Of a stretch of DNA of 64,000 nucleotides, positions 39,714 to 48,374 are shown piece by piece; position 1 is the first letter of the stretch; each line of letters begins with the position of its first letter. Under the pieces are notes generated by a model. That model was not told the DNA's origin. It searched no databases and was given only the letters and a program-made list of their open reading frames with translations. The DNA is taken from contig JADKIZ010000014.1 in NCBI GenBank assembly GCA_016722445.1, forward strand, positions 62,001 to 126,000. The letters are read 5' to 3'. The translations under genes and the position numbers were made by a program. Source of the stretch: Flavobacteriales bacterium. Its GTDB lineage: Bacteria; Bacteroidota; Bacteroidia; Flavobacteriales_D; Sanyastnellaceae.

Positions 39714-40324
39714 AAAGAACATTACATATCGTGATTTTTTGCTGCTCTGTTTTGAGCGCATTGATGGGTAATGCGCAATTACTTTCACCTGCAGCTTTGG
39801 ATACGATGCCAATATTCAGGAATTTGGAGGAGGCAATGAAAAGCCCAGATCAGGTATATAGACTCGATTTGAGCAAGCACAAATTGTCTGTCATTCCAGT
39901 GGAAATCTGGTCCATGAAAAACTTGAATGAACTCATCCTCGATAAAAACAGAATCACTTTCATTTCTGATCAAATTCAAAACCTGAAGTACCTCCAGATT
40001 TTTTCTGCACAACACAATGAAATTGAAAAATTGCCTGCGAATCTGAAACAACTCAAAAACCTCCGGGAACTTGATTTGGCCGACAATCTAATATCTTCTA
40101 TTCCGGACGATATTGACGAACTCAGCCTGCTGGAAGTGCTTGCTTTATGGGATAACCCAATCGAATACTATCCTGAATCGCTCAGTGATTTGCCTCATCT
40201 GAAAGTTTTGGATTTGCTTCACAATCAAATCAGCACGGATACGCAACAGCGGTTGAAATCCAATCTACCTGAGGTCAAAGTAATTATGTCGCCTCCTTGC
40301 AGTTGTCAGGACGGCAACGATTAA
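39710..40324 (+). CDS. small exported leucine-rich repeat protein
   Basis: 204 residues, with a signal peptide (to about residue 23, ending GNAQ) and roughly five LRR units of 22-23 residues (for example LNELILDKNRITFISDQIQN, LRELDLADNLISSIPDDI, LEVLALWDNPIEYYPESL), ending with a CSCQ cluster. LRRs bind other proteins or glycans; no partner is evident. The TTG start overlaps the ribF stop, so it is translated from the ribF mRNA; the functional link with flavin synthesis is not obvious. Other LRRs are in the protein at 23165-25501. Confidence 0.8.
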   Translation: MKRTLHIVIFCCSVLSALMGNAQLLSPAALDTMPIFRNLEEAMKSPDQVYRLDLSKHKLSVIPVEIWSMKNLNELILDKNRITFISDQIQNLKYLQIFSAQHNEIEKLPANLKQLKNLRELDLADNLISSIPDDIDELSLLEVLALWDNPIEYYPESLSDLPHLKVLDLLHNQISTDTQQRLKSNLPEVKVIMSPPCSCQDGND

Positions 40325-40378
40325 TCAGTCTTCATTTTCAACTCTTTTCTTCGGCGTTTCCATATTAGCTTAGCCGAC

Positions 40379-41434
40379 ATGAAACTCACCGATTTTCTGA
40401 ACAACTACAATCCAAGGGTATTGAGTAAACCTTATGTGATTGCTGAGGCCGGCGTGAATCACGAAGGCTCTATGGAACTTGCCAAAAGGTTGATCGACGA
40501 AGCCGCTCAAGGTGGTGCCGATGCCATCAAGTTTCAGACATATAAAGCTGAAACCATCGCCAGCAAAGACTCGCCATATTATTGGGATATTACCAAAGAA
40601 CCAACAAGGTCTCAATTCGAACTTTTCAAGAAATACGATAAATTCTGGAAAAAGGAATATGAGGAATTAGCGAAGTATTGCGAAAAGGCGGGCATCGAAT
40701 TCATGAGCACACCATTCGATGTAGAAAGTGCGACATTCCTCAATGAACTGATGCCAGTTTTCAAAATCAGCAGCAGTGATATCACGAACTTGCCCTTCAT
40801 CGAATACCAGTGTTCTTTTGGAAAACCGATTATTCTTTCAACTGGTGCTGCGTACAAGTGGGAAGTGATGCAGGCTGTGGAAACCATCGAAAAACACGGG
40901 AATCAATTGTGTCTGATGCATTGTGTGCTCAACTACCCAACTATGGATGAGAATGCCAATCTGGGAATGATCAAAGACATGATTCGTCTTTTTCCGGATG
41001 CTGTTCCAGGTTATAGTGATCACACATTACCAAAGGATATGCATACGCTTGAAGTGGCCACATTATTGGGTGCAGTTGTCCTTGAAAAACATTTTACTCA
41101 TGATAAATCATTGCCGGGCAATGACCACTATCACGCAATGGATATGCACGATCTGAAACATTTCAGAGAGAGAATAGATCGCACATTTGGCCTCTTGGGT
41201 ACTTTTGAAATGAAGGCACTTGAGAGTGAAGCTCCTGCAAGAGCGAATGCCAGAAGAAGCCTAGTTGCTGCCAGAGATATTCCCGAAGGAAAAGTAATTG
41301 AAATGGCTGACCTTACCTGGAAACGCCCTGCCAGTGGCATTTCTCCACGCGACATTCATCAGGTACTTGGAAAAAAGGCCGCAAAAAACATTGGTGAAGA
41401 CGAAGTCATGAAATGGAATTTTTTACAGTTTTGA
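40379..41434 (+). CDS. N-acetylneuraminate synthase (NeuB)-family protein
   Basis: 351 residues with an N-terminal NeuB TIM barrel and a C-terminal SAF/antifreeze-like domain (RRSLVAARDIPEGKVIEMADLTWKRP). Barrel landmarks: VIAEAGVNHEGSMELAK, ADAIKFQTYKAE, FMSTPFD, KISSSDITN, YSDHTLP, LEKHFTHD. The family condenses phosphoenolpyruvate with an aldose to give nonulosonic acids (sialic, legionaminic or pseudaminic acid). Usual partners (CMP-sugar synthetase, hexosamine epimerase or aminotransferase) are absent here, so the product cannot be named. Confidence 0.9.
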   Translation: MKLTDFLNNYNPRVLSKPYVIAEAGVNHEGSMELAKRLIDEAAQGGADAIKFQTYKAETIASKDSPYYWDITKEPTRSQFELFKKYDKFWKKEYEELAKYCEKAGIEFMSTPFDVESATFLNELMPVFKISSSDITNLPFIEYQCSFGKPIILSTGAAYKWEVMQAVETIEKHGNQLCLMHCVLNYPTMDENANLGMIKDMIRLFPDAVPGYSDHTLPKDMHTLEVATLLGAVVLEKHFTHDKSLPGNDHYHAMDMHDLKHFRERIDRTFGLLGTFEMKALESEAPARANARRSLVAARDIPEGKVIEMADLTWKRPASGISPRDIHQVLGKKAAKNIGEDEVMKWNFLQF

Positions 41435-41468
41435 TAAAGACATCTAAGGTGTCATAAAAATTTGATCA

Positions 41469-42758
41469 ATGCGCTACAAACAGTTATCTGCTCAGCACTA
41501 TACACAGAATCGCAATCGTTTTGCTTCTGAATTACAACGTGGTGGTCTTGCCATCTTCTGCAGCAACGATATTTATCCGACCAGTGCAGATGGTCACATG
41601 CCTTTTAAACAGGCTTCTGATATTTTCTACCTGTCTGGTGTTGATCAGGAAGAAACGATCTTGATATTGTTTCCAGATAGTTTCAATAAACAGTATCGCG
41701 AGATTTTGTTTTTGAAAGAAACAAGCGAAACAATTGCCATCTGGGAGGGTGCAAAACTCAACAAAGAAGAGGCTCGTGCACAAACAGGTATTCAAACCGT
41801 TTTCTGGTTGAATGACTTCGAAAAAATTCTGCACACAGTTCTTGCAGAAGCCAATTGTGTTTATCTGAATAGCAATGAACATACTCGCGCAGGAATCGAA
41901 GTAGAAACAAGAGAGATGCGGTTTTCAAAATGGTTTATCGAAAAATATCCGCACTATCAAATTGAAAGATCTGCGCCACTGATGCATAAGTTGAGGTCTG
42001 TGAAAGACCATGAAGAGATTGCGCAATTACAACAGGCCATCGACATCACAAAAGCCGGATTCGATCGTGTGATGAAATTCGTGAAACCTGGTGTGATGGA
42101 ATATGAAATCGAAGCGGAATACATGCATGAATTCCTTCGTCGCGGCTCACGTGGATTTGCCTATACACCAATTATTGCTTCAGGATTTAGTGCTTGTGTA
42201 TTGCATTATATTGACAATGACAAGGCTTGTCAGGATGGAGATTTATTGTTGATGGATGTTGGAGCGGAATACGGAAATTACAATGCAGACATGACGAGAT
42301 GTATTCCCGTAAATGGTCGATTCACGCCAAGGCAAAAGGATGTATACAATGCTGTATTACGCGTGATGAAAGGTGCTACTGCGATGTTGCGTCCGGGTGT
42401 GATTCTGGGTGACTATCAGCGGCAGGTTGGCGAAATGATGACCAAAGAATTGGTAGACCTGAATCTGATTACCATGGACGATGTGAAAAAACAAAACCCG
42501 GAATGGCCTGCTTACAAAAAGTACTTTATGCACGGCACTTCACACTTCCTCGGTCTTGATGTGCACGATGTAGGAAATTGGACAAAACCTGTGAACGTCG
42601 GTAATGTATTTACAGTGGAACCGGGTATCTATATCCGTGAAGAGAGTCTGGGTATTCGCATCGAAAACAACATCGTGATTACACCAAATGGCAATGATGA
42701 CTTGTTTAAGAATTTTGCCATTGAAGTGGAAGAAATTGAAGACATGATGAACAAGTGA
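41469..42758 (+). CDS. pepP: Xaa-Pro aminopeptidase (aminopeptidase P family)
   Basis: Manganese-dependent exopeptidase that removes N-terminal residues preceding proline; cytoplasmic, no signal peptide. 429 residues: N-terminal creatinase-like domain with the SDIFYLSGVDQEE signature, then the pita-bread fold with metal ligands in LLMDVGAEYGNYNADMTR, HGTSHFLGLDVHDVG, and TVEPGIYI plus the final ENNIVIT region. Starts 34 bases after the NeuB-like gene, perhaps co-transcribed. Confidence 0.93.
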   Translation: MRYKQLSAQHYTQNRNRFASELQRGGLAIFCSNDIYPTSADGHMPFKQASDIFYLSGVDQEETILILFPDSFNKQYREILFLKETSETIAIWEGAKLNKEEARAQTGIQTVFWLNDFEKILHTVLAEANCVYLNSNEHTRAGIEVETREMRFSKWFIEKYPHYQIERSAPLMHKLRSVKDHEEIAQLQQAIDITKAGFDRVMKFVKPGVMEYEIEAEYMHEFLRRGSRGFAYTPIIASGFSACVLHYIDNDKACQDGDLLLMDVGAEYGNYNADMTRCIPVNGRFTPRQKDVYNAVLRVMKGATAMLRPGVILGDYQRQVGEMMTKELVDLNLITMDDVKKQNPEWPAYKKYFMHGTSHFLGLDVHDVGNWTKPVNVGNVFTVEPGIYIREESLGIRIENNIVITPNGNDDLFKNFAIEVEEIEDMMNK

Positions 42759-42759
42759 T

Positions 42760-42795
42760 TTTATCTCGATAAATTAGAACCTGATTCGAGATAAA
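42760..42795. terminator. 10-bp inverted repeat between convergent genes
   Basis: TTTATCTCGA and its exact reverse complement TCGAGATAAA separated by 16 bases, between the stops at 42758 and 42798. The position suits a bidirectional terminator although the stem is AT-rich and the T-tract poor. Confidence 0.45.
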
Positions 42796-42797
42796 CT

Positions 42798-43556
42798 TTA
42801 TCCACGTAAACTTTCGCGTATTTCCTTCATGAATTCGGATGGAAATACGAAGTTGTTGAGTTCTGGATTTTCTGTATGTAGAATAGCTCGTTTATCGCCT
42901 TTCCACCACAGCTCACCTTGATAGATGAAGTTGATGTGATCACCAATTTCAATCACCGAATTCATATCATGACTTACAACCACTGTGGTTGATCCGAATT
43001 CGTATGTGATCTCTTTGATCAAATTGTCAATGACTATAGCCGTTTGCGGATCAAGCCCAGAATTCGGCTCATCGCAAAACAGGTATTTCGGATTCATGGC
43101 AATGGCCCTCGCAATACCTGTTCGCTTTTGCATTCCACCGGATATCTCACTTGGATAGAGGTGGTTTTTCCCTTCGAGATTTACACGCTTCAAACAGAAG
43201 TTTACACGATCCATCATTTCACTTTTGTTCATCCTACTGAACATTTGCAATGGAAACATGACATTCTCTTCAACAGTCATTGAGCTAAAAAGTGCAGACC
43301 CTTGAAACAACATTCCCATTTCTTGACGGATGTCTTTTCTTGCCCAACGATCAAGCTTGGTAAAGTTTCTATCGTCGAAAATGATTTCTCCCTGATCCAC
43401 CTCCATAAGCCCAACAATACACTTGGTCAACACCGACTTACCCGAGCCGCTTCGCCCAATGATGAAGTTGACCTTGCCAGGATGAAAGACAACACTGATG
43501 TTCTTCAACACCTGATTTCCGTTAAAAGCTTTCGATATGTCTTTTACCTCGATCAA
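42798..43556 (-). CDS. mlaF: ABC transporter ATP-binding protein (MlaF-like)
   Basis: ATPase of a phospholipid/organic-solute ABC importer-exporter of the Mla (MCE) type. 252 residues. Walker A GRSGSGKSVLTK, Q-loop FQGSALFSS, signature SGGMQKRTGIARAIA, Walker B YLFCDEPNSGLDP and switch His VVSHDMNS are visible. SGGMQKR is characteristic of MlaF/Ttg2A-type ATPases. Its ATG overlaps the end of the permease gene by four bases. An MCE substrate-binding partner is not found in this window. Confidence 0.92.
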   Translation of the reverse strand: MIEVKDISKAFNGNQVLKNISVVFHPGKVNFIIGRSGSGKSVLTKCIVGLMEVDQGEIIFDDRNFTKLDRWARKDIRQEMGMLFQGSALFSSMTVEENVMFPLQMFSRMNKSEMMDRVNFCLKRVNLEGKNHLYPSEISGGMQKRTGIARAIAMNPKYLFCDEPNSGLDPQTAIVIDNLIKEITYEFGSTTVVVSHDMNSVIEIGDHINFIYQGELWWKGDKRAILHTENPELNNFVFPSEFMKEIRESLRG

Positions 43557-44296
43557 AGAAGAAGAATCTGTGTGAGAACATAGTTAGATATCAGAATGAG
43601 AACCATGCTGTATACCACGGCTCTTGTGCTGCTTTCTCCGACTTCTCTGGGACCTCCGAAAGTGTAAAACCCATGATAGGAACTGACACTCGTAATGATG
43701 AAGGCAAAAACGACTGTCTTGATCAGTGTGTATGAAACTTGAAATCCTTCAAAATAATATTGTAATCCGTAGACATAATCCGTCATAGAAATAACGCCGG
43801 TGCTTGTTCCAACTCCCGCGCCCGCGGCAATACCGAGGAACATGGAAATGATCACCAAAAACGGAAAGATGAACATTGCTGCGATAATCTTCGGCAGGAT
43901 GAGGTAACTTGATGAATTGATGCCCATGATTTCCATAGCGTCAATTTGTTCGGTAATGCGCATCGTACCGATTTCAGAGGAAATATTACCGCCAACTTTT
44001 CCCGAAAGGATCAAACACACAATAGTGGATGAAAATTCGAGGATCATGGTTTGTCGTGTCGTAAATCCAATGGTCCATCTTGGTATCCAGCCACTGTCAA
44101 TGTTGGCTGCGGTTTGAAGGGTCACAACTGCTCCCATGAACAAAGACAACAGCCCGACAATTCCCAGCGACTGCAATCCTATCTTATCGATTTCCTGAAT
44201 GATCAGACGCCGATATACACTTCTCCTTTCCGGCTTTGAAAACACATTGCCCAAAAGAAGCCAGTATCGGCCGATATGGTAATACACGGATGTCAT
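43553..44296 (-). CDS. mlaE: ABC transporter permease (MlaE-like)
   Basis: Inner-membrane permease of the MlaE family, 247 residues with five or six helices. Landmarks: LSLFMGAVVTLQTA, GKVGGNISSEIGTMRITEQIDAMEIMGINS (family coupling helix) and SSYHGFYTFGGPREVGESSTRAVV. First gene of the permease-ATPase pair. Likely role is retrograde or anterograde phospholipid traffic between membranes, from knowledge of the family. Confidence 0.92.
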   Translation of the reverse strand: MTSVYYHIGRYWLLLGNVFSKPERRSVYRRLIIQEIDKIGLQSLGIVGLLSLFMGAVVTLQTAANIDSGWIPRWTIGFTTRQTMILEFSSTIVCLILSGKVGGNISSEIGTMRITEQIDAMEIMGINSSSYLILPKIIAAMFIFPFLVIISMFLGIAAGAGVGTSTGVISMTDYVYGLQYYFEGFQVSYTLIKTVVFAFIITSVSSYHGFYTFGGPREVGESSTRAVVYSMVLILISNYVLTQILLL

Positions 44297-44480
44297 CTAG
44301 CGCAAACTTAAACGTTTGCATTTCGACATCATTGCACAATTACCGGATTTAGATCACATTGGTTTGTTGAAGGTTTCTTCTTTCGCCTTCGACTAAAGGA
44401 AAGCCGAGTTTGTGTGATACCACAATACGCACACCATTCTCGTTTTTCACCAATGTTATCCGAAACAGTTCGAATGTATA

Positions 44481-44789
44481 TCAGGATTTTTTGCGGAAAA
44501 TTTGTTTGAGGTATTCCCATATGAATGGAATGGGAATCGACAAAAACAAAAGTCCACCAAAAAACAATCTCGCTGACCAACTGCCCTGAGTTGGCCAACC
44601 CGTAAGCGAAACAAGTGAGTGTTTCATGAAAAAGATCGCCACGATCATGACCAAAAACCAAATGATCAATCGAATATTGAATTTACCTTCGGAAAGCAAA
44701 AGCATATATCGTAACAATGGAAATGAAGCGTACAACCAAACAGCCACAGTTGCAATAAGAAGGACGGTATGTGTAATGGGATCTGTCAT
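44481..44789 (-). CDS. small membrane protein, unknown
   Basis: 102 residues beginning MTDPITHTVL, with three hydrophobic segments (about residues 7-24, 40-57, 75-91) and a basic C-terminus (KQIFRKKS). The ATG at 44789 is chosen because the longer open frame upstream is antisense to the lipoprotein gene and lacks hydrophobic pattern. No family recognised. It is transcribed away from the lipoprotein and SprT-like genes. Confidence 0.6.
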   Translation of the reverse strand: MTDPITHTVLLIATVAVWLYASFPLLRYMLLLSEGKFNIRLIIWFLVMIVAIFFMKHSLVSLTGWPTQGSWSARLFFGGLLFLSIPIPFIWEYLKQIFRKKS

Positions 44790-44940
44790 ATGTGTAGCGT
44801 GATGACTTGTTTTGATATTGTTATTGGCTCTATTGGCGGGCAAATGAAGTTCTAAAAAACATGGTTGGTTCTGGTGGCCGATAAAATTTAGCCATATCCG
44901 AAAGTTGCGAAATATATTTGTATAGTTAAAATCAGTGACT

Positions 44941-45123
44941 ATGAAATTACGAACTGGCAGCGTCATGATATTCTGTTTTTTACTCATGATTTTTCTCGGG
45001 GCTTGCACTGCGGGTAAGAAAAAACCCAAATGCCGCACCTGTCCCAAATGGGAAGATGCCAGAGAATTTCGTGCTGATATAAATGTGTATGAAGAAGAGC
45101 ACGGATCTGGAACGCGCCCTTGA
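44941..45123 (+). CDS. small lipoprotein with a CxxC motif
   Basis: 60 residues. A lipoprotein signal ends in LGAC (lipobox Cys near residue 25), followed by a lysine-rich stretch and CRTCPKW. Similar tiny CxxCPxW lipoproteins occur in Bacteroidota; the function is unknown. The ATG at 44941 is preferred to a GTG two codons upstream. The 3' end overlaps the start of the SprT-like gene by about 35 bases, hinting at coupled translation. Confidence 0.6.
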   Translation: MKLRTGSVMIFCFLLMIFLGACTAGKKKPKCRTCPKWEDAREFRADINVYEEEHGSGTRP

Positions 45124-45714
45124 GCCTTTTTTGCCTGAAGGGGCATTGGAACTGGCTTGTGAGATGTTGAGGAGCCATCCCATCATCTTGAAATTACACC
45201 TCCGCGCGCTACGAAACTCGGTGATTTCACTCCGGATCCGAAAAGTGGTAAGCACGTCCTCACCGTGAATGGCAACCTCAACAAGTATGCGTTTTTGATC
45301 ACGCTCATGCACGAATTGGCGCATTTGATTTGTTACAACAATCACCGCGATCGCGTAAAACCTCATGGCCAAGAATGGAAAGGTTGTTTCAAACAAACAC
45401 TTGGTCCATTCCTCAGAAGGAATGTTTTTCCAGAAGATGTAGCAAAAGCCATTAGTGCTTATCTCACCAATCCTGGCGCATCAACTTGCACCGACATCAG
45501 TCTTTCCAAAACTTTGGCTAAGTATGATAAGACAAGTCATCCCGATATCAAATTGTTGGACGACCTACCTATGCACGCAAGGTTCATTTATGGCAGGGAT
45601 CATAGGATTTTTATTAAGGGTGAAAGAATTCGCACACGCTACAGATGTTTCGAAGAAAAGACGAGATACGAATATCTGTTCAGTCCGTTGGTGAAGATCA
45701 AACACCTCAAATAG
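45089..45714 (+). pseudogene. SprT-like zinc metalloprotease, frameshifted
   Basis: About 208 residues when repaired. The SprT signature HELAH is in LMHELAHLICYNN with further ligands expected downstream; KLGDFTPDPKSGKH and VNGNLNKYAFLITL are typical of Bacteroidota SprT-like proteins. The N-terminal part (ALEPFLPEGALELACEMLRSHP) is in another frame; adding one C to the CCC at 45179-45181 joins it to HHLEITPPRATKLGDF. SprT-family proteins are thought to act on DNA-protein crosslinks or be zinc proteases; here function is inferred from family. The zinc-finger cysteines typical of SprT are mostly lacking. Probably a sequence error. Confidence 0.8.
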
Positions 45715-45777
45715 AAATATTCTCAGGGAATTTTCATGATTGAGTAATCACGTCCGCTTTTGAATTCTGTAAAACAA

Positions 45778-45809
45778 AAACGGGCGAAATCCGAAGACTT
45801 CACCCGTTT
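45778..45809. terminator. bidirectional terminator between convergent genes
   Basis: AAACGGG-C-GAA / TTC-A-CCCGTTT hairpin (one mismatch) with A5 on the left and a T3 on the right, between the stops at 45714 and 45831. Confidence 0.65.
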
Positions 45810-45830
45810 GATGTATACCTTGAAGGTAAT

Positions 45831-46166
45831 TTAGTTTCGCTGCAGTTTCAGGGTTTTGGTTTTGCCATCGGCTCCAACCACCTGAACCATATAAATGCCT
45901 TTTCGGAGATTTTCTACTGGAATTTCTACTGAAGAACAACCGCCTTCGGTAGAACTATGCTGCTGAACAAATATGGACTTACCTGTTAAATCTAAAACTG
46001 TTACAGTAAATGATTCTTCAATGGCTTCGTCGAATATGAGTTCTGCTTTGCCTTCAATACCCACAATTCGAGCAGAACTGATCGGGTGCGACAGACGATC
46101 CTGCGATTGGGCAGAAAAGCTGAACAGAAACAGGGCAGCAATAAATGTGAGTAAATGTCTTTTCAT
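45831..46166 (-). CDS. mini-protein consisting of a signal peptide and a T9SS sorting domain
   Basis: 111 residues: signal peptide (MKRHLLTFIAALFLFSFSAQSQ), a short linker of about 15 residues, then a complete type A sorting domain (AELIFDEAIEESFTVTVLDL through GIYMVQVVGADGKTKTLKLQRN). There is no room for a cargo domain. It lies 120 bases downstream of the HhH-barrel gene on the same strand. It could be a T9SS competitor, a small surface peptide or a decayed cargo protein; the sequence is otherwise intact. ATG 46166 opens the signal peptide. Confidence 0.75.
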   Translation of the reverse strand: MKRHLLTFIAALFLFSFSAQSQDRLSHPISSARIVGIEGKAELIFDEAIEESFTVTVLDLTGKSIFVQQHSSTEGGCSSVEIPVENLRKGIYMVQVVGADGKTKTLKLQRN

Positions 46167-46286
46167 TTCAAATCGAATTTGGCAGATCATTTTCAAATAT
46201 CCTGCCTCATTTTCTTTTACACCTACAAAGGTAAATGGTTTCACTCTGAAACACGTAAAATTTCTGCTATTCAGGGTATTAAAAAA

Positions 46287-48374
46287 TCAAAACTGAATCC
46301 TCAATTGGATGTGAACATCTGACTTGGTATTGCCGGCAATGGCGGTATTTCCACTGGAAATCTCGTTTCTATCCGTGAAAATCCATGTGCCATATCGCAG
46401 CCAAAGGTCCATTCCACGCCGGATATCACATTTTAACATGCCATAAACCCGGGAACCTTTGTAAGCGTATGGCAAGATGCTGAAGGCATAGAGTACATCG
46501 CTTTCGAATGCATACAATTTGCTGTTCCAGCCTTGGGTATCAAACAATGCATAACGCCCTGTGAAGGACATTTTTGAGCCTACTTTCTTGAAAACCAGGT
46601 CTTGGTAAATCAAAAATCCGGATTCTGTGCTGTTTTCTTTACGAAATGTCACCCATTCGGCCCTTGTCTTAAACTGTAAGTTGGGGTGTACCTGATAAAC
46701 GCCATGAATCCTCCAGTTTTCCTGAAGTGTGGTTACCGGATAGGTGATCAACAGGTCTTCGTCTGCAGAGTTTTGTTCTTTTTGTTTTCTGCGATAGCGC
46801 ATATAAAACTCATGCTTTTTGTCTGGTTTATAGTTCAATTGTACCAGATAATCGGTCATATCTGACGGTGCATCTACACGATATGCCATCCATGGAAACT
46901 TAACCAAATCGGAATAAGCGGTCAGGGTAATTTTACTGGTAAGTGAGGCCTGTAGTCCAACGAAAAGCCCTTGTTCATTGCTTGCAGAAGTGTTGTTTTC
47001 TCCAAAAGCGTTTGTTCTGAGGTTTTGATAATCTCTGTCATAATCCCGGTATACAGCGCTGAGAGCAAGGTTTTGGTTCAATGAAGCCACTAGACCATTC
47101 ATCCATGCAATACCGCCATTTTGACTGCGAGAAATTTCACCAAAGAGATTGGTGTTTTTAATAACCGCCTGATAGTCCAAGCCGGCGGTGAGATTGTCGT
47201 AACCGGTAAAATCGAATTTTTGATACAAATCACCGTCCCATGCAGAAGGAAAATCAAACTCCGTGCGCACTGCGGTAAATCCGGCAGAGAACGATCCCTT
47301 GGAATATTTCAGATTGCCCCCGTAGGATATTTCATGTAGTCTGTTTTTCTGATCAATCTCATTGTCTGTGCGATGCAATCCACCAAGTGGGATAGATGTG
47401 ATGACGGCATCATCGGTGAAAACGGAATCGGTGACAAGAGACACCCCCGCATCAATTTTTTTAGCAGAATAGAAGGAGGTCAGTTCGAATTTCCCAAAAC
47501 CGACCGTAGCTCCGGCGCCACGTAGAAAATTACCTTCCTGAACAGATGAATATTGTCTTAGACCAAGTGCATTTTTTTTGATGTTCAAGACAAAAGGAGA
47601 TTTACCGAAAGCCAAACCATTCCAAAATGTAATACCCTGCCCAAAGAGTGCTTGATAATCTCCTACTACAACTTTTTTCAACCAGGTATTTCCAGAATAC
47701 ATCACATGAAAACTTTTGAAGTCAGGGCCATCTTGTAAGGCCTCACCAGGATCTTTCTCAAGTGTAAAACCAGCTCGGAAATTTTTTCTGTACTGAGCTG
47801 TATAGCGCACATACATATAGTCGGGAGATCCAATGAATGCAGGTTTGCCCGTTTCTTCATCAGCAATGTATCCAGCCTGTTCTTCGAGCGTTCTTTTATA
47901 CCTCAGGAAAATGTCGTGATTGAGTTCTTTGGTAAATGTTTTGAAGGAAAAATCCTTCATGCTAAGTGTTGGTTTCGCTGTGACGAAATAGGAAATGTTT
48001 CTGATGGTTTCCATGTCGAAATTGTCCACGGCCTGCAATTCATATATGCTTCGAAGGAAACCGTATTTTTCTATGTGATTTTGTAGGCTGATAATTTGAA
48101 CATCTGAGAGCAGATATAGTTCTCTTAGTTCTTCAATCCGGGCTGTGTTCAAATTGAGTGGATGTTCGAAATAGAATGAGAGATCTTCGAAAAGGTTGGT
48201 ATAGTCCAGTTCAGCTCCTTCGTCGAGCGTGCCGGCAATCTCTTCAATGCGCTGCTCAATGATGCTGTTTTTTAACTCTTCTGTTTGCGCCCGGGTAATC
48301 ATAGACGACATCATTACGATCATCAATCCGACCAAACGGATTGCCCTTGGGTTATGGAAAAGGATGCGCATCAT
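46287..48374 (-). CDS. outer-membrane barrel protein with an N-terminal helix-hairpin-helix region
   Basis: 695 residues: signal peptide (to about 30), a helical segment (35-65), an HhH/ComEA-like region (HPLNLNTARIEELRELYLLSD ... IEKYGFLRSIYELQAV, residues 71-117), and a long beta-strand-rich part from about 150 to the final HIQLRIQF, an aromatic terminus typical of outer-membrane barrels. Databases usually label such proteins helix-hairpin-helix or ComEA-like, yet the bulk is a barrel, so DNA binding in the cytoplasm is unlikely. Its ATG shares one base with the stop of the PorV/PorQ-like gene (TGATG), so the two are translationally coupled. Function unknown. Confidence 0.8.
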   Translation of the reverse strand: MMRILFHNPRAIRLVGLMIVMMSSMITRAQTEELKNSIIEQRIEEIAGTLDEGAELDYTNLFEDLSFYFEHPLNLNTARIEELRELYLLSDVQIISLQNHIEKYGFLRSIYELQAVDNFDMETIRNISYFVTAKPTLSMKDFSFKTFTKELNHDIFLRYKRTLEEQAGYIADEETGKPAFIGSPDYMYVRYTAQYRKNFRAGFTLEKDPGEALQDGPDFKSFHVMYSGNTWLKKVVVGDYQALFGQGITFWNGLAFGKSPFVLNIKKNALGLRQYSSVQEGNFLRGAGATVGFGKFELTSFYSAKKIDAGVSLVTDSVFTDDAVITSIPLGGLHRTDNEIDQKNRLHEISYGGNLKYSKGSFSAGFTAVRTEFDFPSAWDGDLYQKFDFTGYDNLTAGLDYQAVIKNTNLFGEISRSQNGGIAWMNGLVASLNQNLALSAVYRDYDRDYQNLRTNAFGENNTSASNEQGLFVGLQASLTSKITLTAYSDLVKFPWMAYRVDAPSDMTDYLVQLNYKPDKKHEFYMRYRRKQKEQNSADEDLLITYPVTTLQENWRIHGVYQVHPNLQFKTRAEWVTFRKENSTESGFLIYQDLVFKKVGSKMSFTGRYALFDTQGWNSKLYAFESDVLYAFSILPYAYKGSRVYGMLKCDIRRGMDLWLRYGTWIFTDRNEISSGNTAIAGNTKSDVHIQLRIQF

